Source of the DNA: Chryseobacterium caseinilyticum
Lineage (GTDB): Bacteria; Bacteroidota; Bacteroidia; Flavobacteriales; Weeksellaceae
Reading direction: 5' to 3'
DNA: 64,000 bases
NCBI RefSeq assembly: GCF_014837145.1
Contig: NZ_JACYFS010000001.1
Coordinates: 744,001 to 808,000, forward strand
Translations under genes and position numbers: made by a program
The notes under the pieces: model-generated
The model's input: the letters and a program-made list of their open reading frames with translations, nothing else
The model's database searches: none
What the model was told of the DNA's origin: nothing
Part shown: piece after piece, positions 34,935-44,081 of the stretch
Layout of the letters: each line of letters opens with the position of its first letter
Position numbering within the stretch: position 1 is the first letter of the stretch

Positions 34935-35621
34935 ATGAACACGAATGTTTTAGTTTCGCAATCTACCGATCTGGAGCGAGGCGATTTCTACAGAAAAACT
35001 TACACGCACGTTGCTTTGGCAATTTTGGCATTTATCGGTGTGGAAACGGTATTGCTCAAGATTGTTCCTGAACAGATGATTTTGGCGATGTTCGCCCAGC
35101 GTTATCTGTGGCTTCTGATCATCGGAGTGTTTTGGCTGGCTTCATTTTTAGCTACCAAATGGTCGCTTTCACTCAACAAATCGACGCAGTATTTTGGTTT
35201 GGCTTTTTACGTTATCCTTGAAGCTGCGATTTTCTTACCAATGATTTACCTTGCAATGTTGTACTCAGGAGGCGAGGTGATTTTCCAGGCGGCAACACTA
35301 ACAGTTGCGATGTTTGCAGGAATTTCTGCAATTGCTTTTACTTCCAAAAGAGATTTTTCATTCCTCAGAAATATTATTACAATAGGCGGATTCATTGCAA
35401 TTGGACTGATTGTGGGTGGAATGCTTTTCGGGTTTAATCTTGGTCTTTGGTTCTCTGTAGGCATGGTTATTTTGGCATCAGCAACGATTCTTTACCAAAC
35501 CAGCAAACTGAAAGATGCTTACGCTACAGATCAGTATGTGGGCGCGGCTTTGCAGCTTTTTGCTTCAATTATGCTTTTGTTCTGGTATATTTTAAGTATT
35601 TTGATGAGCAGAAGAGATTAA
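34935..35621 (+). CDS. Bax inhibitor-1/YccA family membrane protein
   Basis: A 228-residue protein with seven predicted transmembrane helices (for example 29-50, 59-79, 86-108, 115-135, 145-165, 167-187, 205-223). It matches the BI-1 family, inner-membrane proteins with a calcium or proton leak activity. It is preceded by 25 bases after the secreted protein and ends at a terminator. Confidence 0.85.
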   Translation: MNTNVLVSQSTDLERGDFYRKTYTHVALAILAFIGVETVLLKIVPEQMILAMFAQRYLWLLIIGVFWLASFLATKWSLSLNKSTQYFGLAFYVILEAAIFLPMIYLAMLYSGGEVIFQAATLTVAMFAGISAIAFTSKRDFSFLRNIITIGGFIAIGLIVGGMLFGFNLGLWFSVGMVILASATILYQTSKLKDAYATDQYVGAALQLFASIMLLFWYILSILMSRRD

Positions 35622-35645
35622 TTTTAAAAACATTTACATACAATA

Positions 35646-35674
35646 AAACAGCCGCTGATTTTCAGTGGCTGTTT
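35646..35674 (+). terminator. Intrinsic terminator of the Bax inhibitor-1 gene
   Basis: 13-bp stem AAACAGCCGCTGA/TCAGTGGCTGTTT (one G-U) with a 3-base loop, followed by CTTTTT. Confidence 0.85.
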
Positions 35675-35708
35675 CTTTTTGAATAGGTATTTATAAGGAG
35701 AAATTCTT

Positions 35709-36047
35709 TTATAAAGTGAGTTTCTTTGTTTTGGTATTAAAGACGATAAAGTCTCTTTCTCCGGGTAGTTTTTCAAGTTCATCAACATTTATTAACTTCA
35801 GATTTTTAGGTTTGTAAATGGTAATTTCATTCTTATCATTGTCACAAACTGCTCTTTCAGCATATTCACAAGTGAAATATTCAGATGTGATAGAGACATT
35901 TCCTGTGTAAGTTATAATATTCTTTTCTTTATTGACATGCCCGGAATCTCCTTTAAATTGAAAGTTGTTTTCCTGTTTTTCCTGCGCAAAGATTAAAGTT
36001 GAAACAGTAATCATCACACCTCCCAAAAGTAATTTTACATTCATCAT
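35709..36047 (-). CDS. Small secreted LptA/OstA-like protein
   Basis: A 112-residue protein with signal peptide ending near LIFAQ. The mature part, NKEKNIITYTGNVSITSEYFTCEYAE, follows the beta-strand pattern of OstA/LptA domains that bind lipopolysaccharide, but is much shorter than LptA. It is 12 bases after the GLPGLI gene. The assignment to OstA is weak. Confidence 0.55.
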   Translation of the reverse strand: MMNVKLLLGGVMITVSTLIFAQEKQENNFQFKGDSGHVNKEKNIITYTGNVSITSEYFTCEYAERAVCDNDKNEITIYKPKNLKLINVDELEKLPGERDFIVFNTKTKKLTL

Positions 36048-36059
36048 AATTAAATATTT

Positions 36060-36923
36060 TTAAGGTCTGTATAGTTCAAGGTTTAAAAAATTGTTGGTTT
36101 TTTTGAGGCTCTCTTTTCTGTTTTTTTCAGATTCTCTCATCATTTCTTCCTGCGAGTAGCTTTTGCCGTTAAAAGTCATCGATGTAACTACTCCTCCTGA
36201 GACTGATGTAATCTGTTGCCTCATATCTTTCACGGGGTCTTTTTTATAGTCAGCCCAGAATTTTCTGAATTTTTCTTCATCCAAAGCGATTTCTCTATTT
36301 GCCATTCTGGATTTTTTTTCAGGCTCTTCAGAAGAAACTTTCCTGGTTGCAATTAAAACAAATGTGTGATCGTTTTTAGAATCTTCAATTTTTACAATCA
36401 GACCCGGAAGCCCATAAAACTGATGCGGACCATCTTGGATAGGCAGTTCGGGAGCAAACCAGGCAGTCCATTCTCTACCCGCAAATTTCGTTGTCGCTTT
36501 CTGTACCCTGTAACCTAAAACATCAGACTTATCTGTTGAAATTTTCCACTCAGGCTTTTTGGAGATGGAAACTGCCAACGGAGTAGAACCTGGTGTAGTT
36601 TTATACACTGTTTCATAGGAAGGATATTTTTTAATGACTTCAGAGCGAACTGTTGGTTGTGGCGTTCCTGTCATATCAATATGGTTTCCTCCGCCTGCCA
36701 TCATCTTTTTTATATTCGCATTTAAAATAGAATCAGAAGCAATTTTTTTCTGACTTACAAATCTTGAGCCTTCACTTCCTGTTTCCAGAACCATATTTTC
36801 AACAGTGACTTTATCTCTGTTGAGCGAATCAATTTTAAACTTATATTCGTAGATAAACTGTGCAGACTGAGCCGATAAAACGCCTGCCATCAAACAAAAA
36901 ACTGCAGTAGAAATTATTTTCAT
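36060..36923 (-). CDS. GLPGLI family protein
   Basis: A 287-residue secreted protein of the Bacteroidetes GLPGLI family, named for the motif seen here as YGLPGLIVKIED near residue 170. Signal peptide 1-18 (MKIISTAVFCLMAGVLSA). The middle has the characteristic WTAWFAPELPIQDGPHQF segment. The role is unknown; members are often linked to TonB-dependent receptors, none of which is present here. It precedes the small LptA-like gene. Confidence 0.9.
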   Translation of the reverse strand: MKIISTAVFCLMAGVLSAQSAQFIYEYKFKIDSLNRDKVTVENMVLETGSEGSRFVSQKKIASDSILNANIKKMMAGGGNHIDMTGTPQPTVRSEVIKKYPSYETVYKTTPGSTPLAVSISKKPEWKISTDKSDVLGYRVQKATTKFAGREWTAWFAPELPIQDGPHQFYGLPGLIVKIEDSKNDHTFVLIATRKVSSEEPEKKSRMANREIALDEEKFRKFWADYKKDPVKDMRQQITSVSGGVVTSMTFNGKSYSQEEMMRESEKNRKESLKKTNNFLNLELYRP

Positions 36924-37132
36924 AAATATTTTTTTAAATCACTTTAACTGGGAATAAAAGTAGAAATTAATCTTTACTAAAATCACATCAGGTTGAAAAA
37001 ATAACATATTTTAACCTTTAAATTTAAATTTTTGGAAAAACACATTAAAATTTAACAAAAACTACATAAGTCTCTTGTCAAATCTATGAATCCAGCAACA
37101 TTATTTTTATCTTTACCCTTTAAACTATAAGA

Positions 37133-37825
37133 ATGAAGATTGAAATCTGGTCAGACGTGATGTGTCCGTTTTGTTACATTGGAAAAAAGAATTTTGAAAA
37201 AGCTTTGGAAGAATTTTCCTTTAAAGATAAAATTGAAGTTGAATGGAAAAGTTTTCAGCTTGATCCAAGTCTTGAAACTGACGTGACTACTACAACTGCA
37301 GAATATTTCAGGGAGAAAAAAGGTTTTCCCGAAGCCCAGGCAAAACAGATGACTGCTCAGGTGACCGAGATGGGAAAATCTGTGGGAATTGATTTTAATT
37401 TTGAAAATGCTATTATCACCAATACTTTTCCGGCGCACAAGCTTATTCATTTAGCTAAAAAACATCAGCTGGGTGCTGAGATGGAAGAAGAACTTTTCAA
37501 AGCTCACTTTCTTCAAGGGAAAAATATCGGCGATGATAAAACACTGATCAGTTTAGGTGAAAAATTAGGTTTGAAATCTGAAAATATTATTGAAGCACTC
37601 TCAAGCAGGGAAATTGATCTTGAAGTGAAACATGAAATTATTGAAGCTTCCCAACTTGGTATTTCCGGAGTTCCATTTTTTGTGATTGATCAGAAATACG
37701 GTGTTTCAGGTGCACAACCTGTCGAAACTTTTAGAGAAGCAATTACTCAGGCCTACAATGAAAACACAGTTGCATTGAGCAACAACAATGATGCTTCTTG
37801 TGGAGAAGACGGCTGTAATATTTAA
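37133..37825 (+). CDS. DsbA family oxidoreductase (FrnE-like)
   Basis: A 230-residue cytoplasmic thioredoxin-fold protein. The active-site motif CPFC lies in SDVMCPFCYIGKKNF at 10-20, the cis-Pro in GISGVPFFVI near residue 186, and the helical insert is of FrnE type. A C-terminal extra Cys pair (CGEDGCNI) may take part in disulfide exchange. No signal peptide. It is likely a cytosolic thiol/disulfide isomerase. Confidence 0.85.
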   Translation: MKIEIWSDVMCPFCYIGKKNFEKALEEFSFKDKIEVEWKSFQLDPSLETDVTTTTAEYFREKKGFPEAQAKQMTAQVTEMGKSVGIDFNFENAIITNTFPAHKLIHLAKKHQLGAEMEEELFKAHFLQGKNIGDDKTLISLGEKLGLKSENIIEALSSREIDLEVKHEIIEASQLGISGVPFFVIDQKYGVSGAQPVETFREAITQAYNENTVALSNNNDASCGEDGCNI

Positions 37826-37845
37826 AATTTTCTTTTAAAACACAT

Positions 37846-37863
37846 CCTTAACCTTAACCTTAA
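37846..37863. repeat. CCTTAA tandem hexamer, three copies
   Basis: Three perfect copies of CCTTAA followed by a partial copy, 20 bases before the nucleosidase-like start codon. Short and possibly slippage-prone. Confidence 0.5.
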
Positions 37864-37883
37864 CGTTTGCCTCAACCTAAAAA

Positions 37884-38477
37884 ATGATTCAATTCAATAA
37901 AGACCATTATTATCCTTTAGAAGATATACTTTTTGTATTCGCACTGGAATTTGAAGCCAAAGAAATGTTTGATCATACCCGAAAACTCATCACAGGAATT
38001 GGGAAAGTGACAGCAGCAATCAATCTCACGAAAGCCATTCACGAAAAAAGACCGAAATTGATTGTGAATCTCGGTTCGGCAGGTGGTTTTGGTTTTAAGA
38101 AAGGAGATGTCGTTTGCTGTACAAAATTTATTCAGCGCGATATGGATGTTAGAGGACTTGGTTTTCAAAAATTTGAGACACCGCTTTCCAACATTCCAGT
38201 CATTCTGGAAAACGGAATTGAAATTGAGAATCTGCCCACCGGAATCTGCGGAACTGGCGACAGTTTTGAGACCAACCACATCAATACAGAATACAACGTC
38301 ATCGATATGGAAGCCTATTCACTTGCATTAATTGCGTGGCAGGAAAACATACCTTTTATATCTCTGAAATACATTTCAGATGATGCCAACAATGATGCAG
38401 CCGACGATTGGGCAGTGCAGGTACACCTTGCTGCGGAGGCTTTTAAGAACATTTTATTTAAAGAAGAACTGCTTTAG
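37884..38477 (+). CDS. MTA/SAH nucleosidase-like phosphorylase superfamily protein
   Basis: A 197-residue purine nucleosidase-fold protein. Seen: GIGKVTAAINLTKAI, NLGSAGGFGFKKGDVV, CGTGDSF, VIDMEAYSLALIA (purine and ribose contacts) and ISDDAN with the Asp that acts on N7. It lacks about 30 residues compared with MtnN. It likely recycles methylthioadenosine or a related nucleoside. The CCTTAA repeat stands before it. Confidence 0.7.
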   Translation: MIQFNKDHYYPLEDILFVFALEFEAKEMFDHTRKLITGIGKVTAAINLTKAIHEKRPKLIVNLGSAGGFGFKKGDVVCCTKFIQRDMDVRGLGFQKFETPLSNIPVILENGIEIENLPTGICGTGDSFETNHINTEYNVIDMEAYSLALIAWQENIPFISLKYISDDANNDAADDWAVQVHLAAEAFKNILFKEELL

Positions 38478-38541
38478 ATTTAAATTTAAATAATCTTTCA
38501 GGGCAAATAAATCAATTACTCATTTTTAAGAGAAAATATTG

Positions 38542-38549
38542 TAATTTTG
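38542..38549 (+). promoter_or_regulatory. -7 box before the 38562 gene
   Basis: TAATTTTG matches TAnnTTTG, 12 bases before ATG 38562. It overlaps the TTG at 38547, which argues that translation does not start there. Confidence 0.45.
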
Positions 38550-38561
38550 TACCCTCAAATT

Positions 38562-39074
38562 ATGACAGGACTCATAGAATATTTACCGTACGCATTTGCA
38601 CTTATTATTGCCATCCCGTTTTTGGTTTTGCTCAGACAGTTTGTGTACAGCTACATCAACCTGAAAAATCAGGAACTGAAGCTGCTTGGCGTAAAATCCA
38701 ATTCAGAAAACAAAACACATTCTTACGAAAGGATGACGCTTTTCTTAGACCGGATAAAACCTTCCAATCTCATACAGAAATTTGATAAGGATCTTGCGGT
38801 ACATGAATTTATTTATCTCACAGAAAGGTCTATCACTGAAGAGTTTGAATACAATGCTTCACAGCAGCTTTACATCACAAAAAATTCCTGGAAAAATATT
38901 GCAGATTCTAAAACAGCTGTGATAGAACTATTGCACAAAACATACAGCAGCATGAGTGATAATGCTACTTTAAGCGATTTTAAAACTGTTTTTCTGATGA
39001 ATTACATGGGCGAAAACGATTATGTTTCAGAAACAATCGAAGATCTCAGAAAAGAAATTATACTCATTGCATAA
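38562..39074 (+). CDS. Membrane-anchored hypothetical protein
   Basis: A 170-residue protein with one N-terminal transmembrane helix (MTGLIEYLPYAFALIIAIPF onwards), then a soluble helical cytoplasmic part. ATG 38562 is chosen because the TTG at 38547 lies inside the promoter box. No domain recognised. It is 21 bases before ppa and may be co-transcribed with it. Confidence 0.6.
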   Translation: MTGLIEYLPYAFALIIAIPFLVLLRQFVYSYINLKNQELKLLGVKSNSENKTHSYERMTLFLDRIKPSNLIQKFDKDLAVHEFIYLTERSITEEFEYNASQQLYITKNSWKNIADSKTAVIELLHKTYSSMSDNATLSDFKTVFLMNYMGENDYVSETIEDLRKEIILIA

Positions 39075-39095
39075 CTAAAATAATAATTTATAATA

Positions 39096-39707
39096 ATGAC
39101 TCACAAATTTACTGCTCACCCTTGGCACGGAATTTCTGCAGGGGAAAATGCACCTGAAACCGTAAATGTTTTCGTAGAAATCGTACCTTCAGATACAATC
39201 AAATACGAAATCGACAAAGAAACAGGTTTCCTGAAAGTAGACAGACCTCAGAAATTTTCAAATATCATTCCTGCACTTTATGGTTTTGTACCACAGACTT
39301 ACTGTGACTCCAGAGTAATGAAACTGGCTGTTGACAGTGGTTCAGCGGATGTTACAATGGGTGATCACGATCCTTTGGATATCTGTGTGCTAAGTTCTCA
39401 CAATTTCAACTCGGGAGGAATCCTGATGGAAGCAAGACCAATCGGTGGTTTCAAAATGATTGACGGAGGTGAAGCAGATGACAAAATTGTAGCTGTTTTG
39501 ATCGGTGATCATGCTTTTGGTCATTTCACAGATATTTCCCAGCTTCCGGAGGCTGAAGTAAACAGATTGATGCACTACTTCCTTACGTACAAAAACTTAC
39601 CGAAAGAGCCTGCAAAATGCAGAATTGATAATGTGTACGGAGTAAATCATGCTAAGGATGTGATTACCGCTTCTATGGAAGATTACAATGAAAAGTACGC
39701 TAAATAA
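39096..39707 (+). CDS. ppa: Inorganic pyrophosphatase
   Basis: A 203-residue soluble family I pyrophosphatase that splits diphosphate to drive biosynthesis. Seen: VFVEIVPSDTIKYEIDKETG, LKVDRPQKF, ALYGFVPQTY, and the metal-binding motif GDHDPLDICVLSS near 89-101, then DDKIVAVLIGD. Length fits. It is ended by a terminator shared with the convergent aminotransferase. Confidence 0.9.
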   Translation: MTHKFTAHPWHGISAGENAPETVNVFVEIVPSDTIKYEIDKETGFLKVDRPQKFSNIIPALYGFVPQTYCDSRVMKLAVDSGSADVTMGDHDPLDICVLSSHNFNSGGILMEARPIGGFKMIDGGEADDKIVAVLIGDHAFGHFTDISQLPEAEVNRLMHYFLTYKNLPKEPAKCRIDNVYGVNHAKDVITASMEDYNEKYAK

Positions 39708-39724
39708 TCTTAGCTAAGATATTG

Positions 39725-39750
39725 AAAAGCAGGCATTTTTGTCTGCTTTT
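39725..39750. terminator. Bidirectional terminator after ppa
   Basis: Stem AAAAGCAGGC/GTCTGCTTTT (one G-U pair) with loop ATTTTT, between genes ending at 39707 and 39756. Confidence 0.75.
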
Positions 39751-39755
39751 CTAAT

Positions 39756-40895
39756 TTAAAGATTTAACTTCAGATGCTTCATCGCTTCCATAATAATTTC
39801 ATCCTTCTTCACAAAACTGAAACGGATAAAATCTGAATCATTTTTATTCTGATAAAAAGCCGACAGCGGTAAACACGAAACTTTTTTCTCCACCGTTAGC
39901 CACTTTGAAAACTCAACGTCGGTCATGGTTTTAGAAATATTCCTGAAATTGACAGTCTGAAAAAAACCACCCTGCGATTTTTGATTTAAAATGAATGGAG
40001 TTTCAGCGATCATTTCACAAAATACATCTCTTTTATTCTGCATAATTCTGCGGTTGATTTCAGGATCAAAAACGTCGAGATACTTAGCTATGGCATACTG
40101 ACAGGGAGCGTTGGTACTGTATGAGATATACTGCTGATAGTTCCTGAATTTTTTGAGCAAATCCGGTGCAGCCAAAAGATAGCTTACCTTCCAGCCGGTA
40201 GAATGAAACATTTTACCGAAGGAAAAGATGCTGAATGTTCTCTTCCTGAGTTCAGGATGCAGAAATGCACTGTAGTGTGAATGCTCATCATAACAGTATA
40301 TATCATAAATCTCTTCAGAAATTACATAGATTTTTTTTTCTTTAATTAAATCATAAAGATTCTGCCAGTCATCTACAGTCCAGATTTTTCCGGTGGGATT
40401 TTGAGGAGTGTTAACGATGATTGCCTTTGTTTTATCTGAAATCAAAAGCTTTAATTTTTCCCAGGAAACACTGAAATTCTCATCAACTTCGTAGTACACA
40501 GGAATTCCACCGTTGATTACAATCGATGGAGCATAAGTATAATAAGATGGCTGAATGATAATCACTTCATCCCCAAAATTCAGAATTGATTTTAAAGATG
40601 TGTACAAAGCGAAAGTAGAGCAGGGAACAATATTTACTTCCTCTCTGGAAATCAGTACAGGATTTTTTCTTGAAGCATTAAATTCAACAATCTTATCAAT
40701 AAGTAAAGGGTTTCCGGCAAGTGATTCGTAGCTGTGAGAAATACTGTCGGCAGATTCCTTTAGATAAAATCTTAGTCTTTCATCTACCTCAAAATCGGGC
40801 AGTCCCAAAGACAGGTCGTAGCTTTGATTTTGCTTAGCGAGAAGCGACATCTCTGTAAAAAACGAATAATCAGTAAATTGTAAATCTGTTTCCAT
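39756..40895 (-). CDS. PLP-dependent aminotransferase (methionine/kynurenine type)
   Basis: A 379-residue class I aminotransferase. I chose METDLQFTDYSFF at 40895; the open frame further upstream overlaps the divergent M28 promoter. Marks: DLSLGLPDFEVD, PSYYTYAP, NTPQNPTGKIW, ISEEIYDIY, the Schiff-base Lys in SFGKMFHSTGWKV and RFSFVKKD. This set resembles YbdL-like methionine aminotransferases, but the substrate is not proven. Confidence 0.8.
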   Translation of the reverse strand: METDLQFTDYSFFTEMSLLAKQNQSYDLSLGLPDFEVDERLRFYLKESADSISHSYESLAGNPLLIDKIVEFNASRKNPVLISREEVNIVPCSTFALYTSLKSILNFGDEVIIIQPSYYTYAPSIVINGGIPVYYEVDENFSVSWEKLKLLISDKTKAIIVNTPQNPTGKIWTVDDWQNLYDLIKEKKIYVISEEIYDIYCYDEHSHYSAFLHPELRKRTFSIFSFGKMFHSTGWKVSYLLAAPDLLKKFRNYQQYISYSTNAPCQYAIAKYLDVFDPEINRRIMQNKRDVFCEMIAETPFILNQKSQGGFFQTVNFRNISKTMTDVEFSKWLTVEKKVSCLPLSAFYQNKNDSDFIRFSFVKKDEIIMEAMKHLKLNL

Positions 40896-40974
40896 AGTTT
40901 CAATCAAATATATAAAAAAACTTAAGTTGTACAGGATTTTAGATATTTTTCTTAATTTTAGACAAATAATTTTT

Positions 40975-42036
40975 ATGAATAAAATTCTGTTGCCGCTCTT
41001 TTCGGCTGTAATTCTTTCTTCATGTGGAACCCCGAAATCCGGAGTAGAAAATTCAAAATCTACATCTTCGGTTTCTGCAACAACCAGAAGTACAAAAGAA
41101 GAAAAAGCATTCAAAACTGCTTATGAGAGCTTGAGCCTTGAAAGTCTGAAAAAAAATCTTACCGTGATTGCGTCTGATGAGATGGAAGGTCGTGACACAG
41201 GAAGCCCGGGACAGAAGAAAGCCGGCGAATACATGATTAATTTCTATAAGCAAAACGGAATTTCTTTTCCAAAAGCTCTTGGATCATTTTATCAGAAGGT
41301 TCCGGCAGCATATATGGCAAAACGTGGTGGCGGAAGTCTTCCTGATTCTGAAAATATTTTAGCTTTCATCGAGGGAAGTGAAAAACCAGAAGAAATCATC
41401 GTGATTTCAGGACATTACGATCATGTTGGAAGCAGAAATGGAGTGGTATACAACGGTGCAGACGACGACGGAAGCGGAACAGTTGCCGTAATGGAAATTG
41501 CAAAAGCGTTTAATGAGGCGAAAAAAGCAGGACACGGCCCTAAACGTTCTATTTTATTTCTTCACGTCACAGGAGAGGAGCACGGACTTTTCGGTTCTGA
41601 ATTTTATACCGACAATCCTGTATTTCCTTTGGCGAACACGGTTGCAGATTTAAATATCGACATGATCGGTCGTGATGATCCTGAAAATCGTGGCAAACAG
41701 TATGTTTATGTCATCGGTTCAGAAATGTTGAGTTCACAGCTGAAAATGATCAGCGAAACAGCCAATAACAACACGACCAAACTCGAACTGAATTACAAAT
41801 ACGACGATCCTGCAGATACTGAAAGATTATACTACAGATCAGACCACTATAATTTTGCGAAAAACAATATTCCGGTAGCGTTCTATTTCGATGGTATTCA
41901 CGAAGATTATCACAAACCAACCGATGATGTAGAGAAAATTGATTTTCCTCTGCTTCACAAAAGGACTCAGCTGATTTTTGCAACTGCCTGGCAACTTGCC
42001 AACAGAGCTGATAGAATTGTGGTTGATAAAAAATAA
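40975..42036 (+). CDS. M28 family metallopeptidase lipoprotein
   Basis: A 353-residue lipoprotein peptidase; ATG 40975 gives a signal sequence with lipobox LSSC. The full dizinc set is visible: GHYDHVG, NGADDDGSG, TGEEHGLFGS, NIDMIGR and DYHKPTDD, so it should be active, in contrast to the other M28 gene at 28029. It likely works in the periplasm or at the surface as an aminopeptidase. Alone on its strand, divergent from the aminotransferase. Confidence 0.9.
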   Translation: MNKILLPLFSAVILSSCGTPKSGVENSKSTSSVSATTRSTKEEKAFKTAYESLSLESLKKNLTVIASDEMEGRDTGSPGQKKAGEYMINFYKQNGISFPKALGSFYQKVPAAYMAKRGGGSLPDSENILAFIEGSEKPEEIIVISGHYDHVGSRNGVVYNGADDDGSGTVAVMEIAKAFNEAKKAGHGPKRSILFLHVTGEEHGLFGSEFYTDNPVFPLANTVADLNIDMIGRDDPENRGKQYVYVIGSEMLSSQLKMISETANNNTTKLELNYKYDDPADTERLYYRSDHYNFAKNNIPVAFYFDGIHEDYHKPTDDVEKIDFPLLHKRTQLIFATAWQLANRADRIVVDKK

Positions 42037-42082
42037 TATTTTCACATTCATTTTGGCGATTATTTAGGTTCTTTTTGAAATT

Positions 42083-42124
42083 AATCTGCGTAATTCGCTA
42101 TATCCGCGGGAGATTTAAAATCTC
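42083..42124. repeat. Degenerate period-9 repeat followed by palindrome
   Basis: AATCTGCGT, AATTCGCTA and TATCCGCGG follow at a 9-base period, then GAGATTT-A-AAATCTC. It shares the period and the AATCTG core with the element at 43963-44022. Confidence 0.35.
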
Positions 42125-42137
42125 TTGAAAGTTAAAA

Positions 42138-42172
42138 ATAAAAGTCTGCGAAGTATTTTTGCAGACTTTTTA
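42138..42172. terminator. Bidirectional terminator
   Basis: Perfect 12-bp stem ATAAAAGTCTGC/GCAGACTTTTAT with an 11-base loop, between convergent genes ending at 42036 and 42180. Confidence 0.85.
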
Positions 42173-42179
42173 TTTAAAA

Positions 42180-43298
42180 TTAGAGTTCCAATGTTAGGAT
42201 TTTCTCAATCATTTTCTGATTTAAACTTTCAGGCAGCGAACGCATCAGGAAATTTCGAAGAGAATTCCCTTTTTCCAATTGCGAAATTTTTCCAATTTTC
42301 CAGCTGTTTTTAACGATGTAATCGACCTTTTTCCGTCGGATTTGTTGAAACTCTTCAAATATTTTATTAAAATCCTGATTTTTCTTCAGTAATTTTCCAA
42401 TAATATATGCATCTTCAACCGACTGACAGGCTCCCTGTCCCATATTCGGCGTAGTTGCATGCGCTGCATCGCCAATCAGACAGAAATTTTCCGCATACCA
42501 TTTTGGAATAGGAGTGAGGTCGATAATATCGTTCAGAATTATATTTTCTTTTACAGTAGATTTAATGATATCTAAAACCAAAACATCAAAATCTTTAAAT
42601 TTTACAGTCAAATCAAGATTTTCTTCAAATTGATTTTCGTTTACCAATGCATACCAATAGACTTTATTACCTGAAAGTTTCACAAAACCAAACCGTTTTC
42701 CTTTCCCCAAGATTTCCAACGCATGATGATGATATTTTTCCGGAAGATTAAAATCAGTTAATCCACGCCAGCATTTTTGTCCTGCATTTCTGATTTGTCC
42801 TGTTTTTAAAATCTGATTCCTGACTTTTGAATGAATGCCGTCTGCTCCGAAAACAATTTTGCTTTCAATCTCATTTCCGTTTTCAAATTCTAAAAGATAA
42901 TTTTCTTTCCTTGAAATCTGTTTTAAAGAATGATTTAATTGTATCTTTTCAAAGCCAATATTTTCAGCTAAAATTTTCTGAAGTTCTGCCCTGTGAATGG
43001 CAACATTGCATGAATTAAATTTCTTTTCCAAAGCCAGAACATTCGTTGTGGAAATTGTTTTCAGTTTTTCGTCGGTAATAGAAATTCCGTGAATTTTGTT
43101 TCCGGCATTTTCAATTTTCTCTTTTAAACCTAATTTCTCAAAAATCTGCATTGCATTGACAGCCATCATAATTCCGGCTCCGACAGGTTTTATTTCCAGT
43201 GCAGATTCGTAAATGGTAAAGTCTAGGTGCTGTTGCTTCAGAATATTTCCTAAAGTCAAACCGCCAATTCCGGCTCCGATGATTGAGATTTGATTCAT
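42180..43298 (-). CDS. FAD-dependent monooxygenase
   Basis: A 372-residue class A flavin monooxygenase (PHBH fold). The dinucleotide site IIGAGIGGLTLGN is at the start, FGADGIHSKVR near 155 is the DG motif, and LIGDAAHATTPNMGQGACQ near 280 binds FAD. These enzymes hydroxylate aromatic or polyketide substrates using NAD(P)H and oxygen; TetX belongs to the same superfamily, but nothing here points to tetracycline. Substrate unknown. The lipoprotein gene upstream may be a separate unit. Confidence 0.85.
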   Translation of the reverse strand: MNQISIIGAGIGGLTLGNILKQQHLDFTIYESALEIKPVGAGIMMAVNAMQIFEKLGLKEKIENAGNKIHGISITDEKLKTISTTNVLALEKKFNSCNVAIHRAELQKILAENIGFEKIQLNHSLKQISRKENYLLEFENGNEIESKIVFGADGIHSKVRNQILKTGQIRNAGQKCWRGLTDFNLPEKYHHHALEILGKGKRFGFVKLSGNKVYWYALVNENQFEENLDLTVKFKDFDVLVLDIIKSTVKENIILNDIIDLTPIPKWYAENFCLIGDAAHATTPNMGQGACQSVEDAYIIGKLLKKNQDFNKIFEEFQQIRRKKVDYIVKNSWKIGKISQLEKGNSLRNFLMRSLPESLNQKMIEKILTLEL

Positions 43299-43333
43299 TA
43301 ATTAATTTTTAGTGTAAATGCCGATGAAGAAAA

Positions 43334-43927
43334 TTATTTTAAATTTCGCAATTCGTTCAGTAACTGATTTTGCTTATTGATAAAATTCTCCAGACTGTCA
43401 GTTTTTAATGGATGAGCGTTTTGATATTTTTCAATCTCGGGAAGCGTTTTTCTGATTTTAATGATAGTATGCTGATCTTGAATAACGCTTGTATTCTTAT
43501 TAATTTGTACAATTAAATCTTTAATTTTCTTTGTTTTTAAATCATATTTTTCAGAACTGAATTTGATTTCTTTCTCAATTTTTTTCTTTACCAAAGAATC
43601 TGTAACTGATCTTGTAAGCTGTTCTGCGTCATTATAATAACTGTCAGATTTATTGATTATATTTTCATATTCAGAAATGACAACATCTGTGTTTTTATAA
43701 ACATTTTCAATTTGTTGTTCCAAATTCTGCAACTTTTTATCATTTTTCAGCATTTCAGAATAAATATTCAAAACCAAATTTCCTTTTCCACGTACACTTT
43801 TCAACGAAATTGAAGATGATGATTCTACATTATCAACAACATTATTTTCTAAAGGTTTGTTTTCAGGTTTTTCGGAACAGGAAAAGATTAACAAAAACAG
43901 GGAAGTTGAGATAAGTGATTTTTTCAT
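43334..43927 (-). CDS. Coiled-coil lipoprotein
   Basis: A 197-residue lipoprotein; ATG at 43927 gives MKKSLISTSLFLLIFSC with the lipobox Cys at 17. The mature part is almost wholly charged helix (KNDKKLQNLEQQIENVYKN), predicted coiled coil. No domain recognised. It lies 35 bases before the monooxygenase gene on the same strand. Confidence 0.65.
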   Translation of the reverse strand: MKKSLISTSLFLLIFSCSEKPENKPLENNVVDNVESSSSISLKSVRGKGNLVLNIYSEMLKNDKKLQNLEQQIENVYKNTDVVISEYENIINKSDSYYNDAEQLTRSVTDSLVKKKIEKEIKFSSEKYDLKTKKIKDLIVQINKNTSVIQDQHTIIKIRKTLPEIEKYQNAHPLKTDSLENFINKQNQLLNELRNLK

Positions 43928-43962
43928 GATTAATATTTTATGGTTCATTTAATAATTTTCTT

Positions 43963-44022
43963 GCAGATTTTTCAGATTAAACAGATTACTAAATTTAAAT
44001 CTGCAAAATCTCTCAAATCTGC
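43963..44022. repeat. Period-9 repeats forming a large palindrome
   Basis: Three CAGATT units at 43964, 43973 and 43982, each 9 bases apart, are mirrored by AATCTG, AATCTC and AATCTG at 43998, 44007 and 44016. The outermost GCAGATT pairs with AATCTGC and the inner pair is perfect. It lies between the rpoD terminator and the lipoprotein gene and looks like a dispersed flavobacterial repeat. Confidence 0.6.
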
Positions 44023-44081
44023 ATGAGACCTCCGTATATCCAAATTAGTTGAACAAAGTTTAAAATTTGTTACAAAAAAAA

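Noticed and set aside
37846..37863. Telomere-like array
   Set aside because: Only three short hexamers on a bacterial chromosome; chance or slippage is enough.
38547..38561. Earlier TTG start for the membrane protein
   Set aside because: It overlaps a consensus promoter box; ATG 38562 gives a normal transmembrane start.
42180..43298. Tetracycline-inactivating TetX
   Set aside because: Only the general flavin monooxygenase motifs are shared; the N-terminus and substrate region do not resemble TetX.
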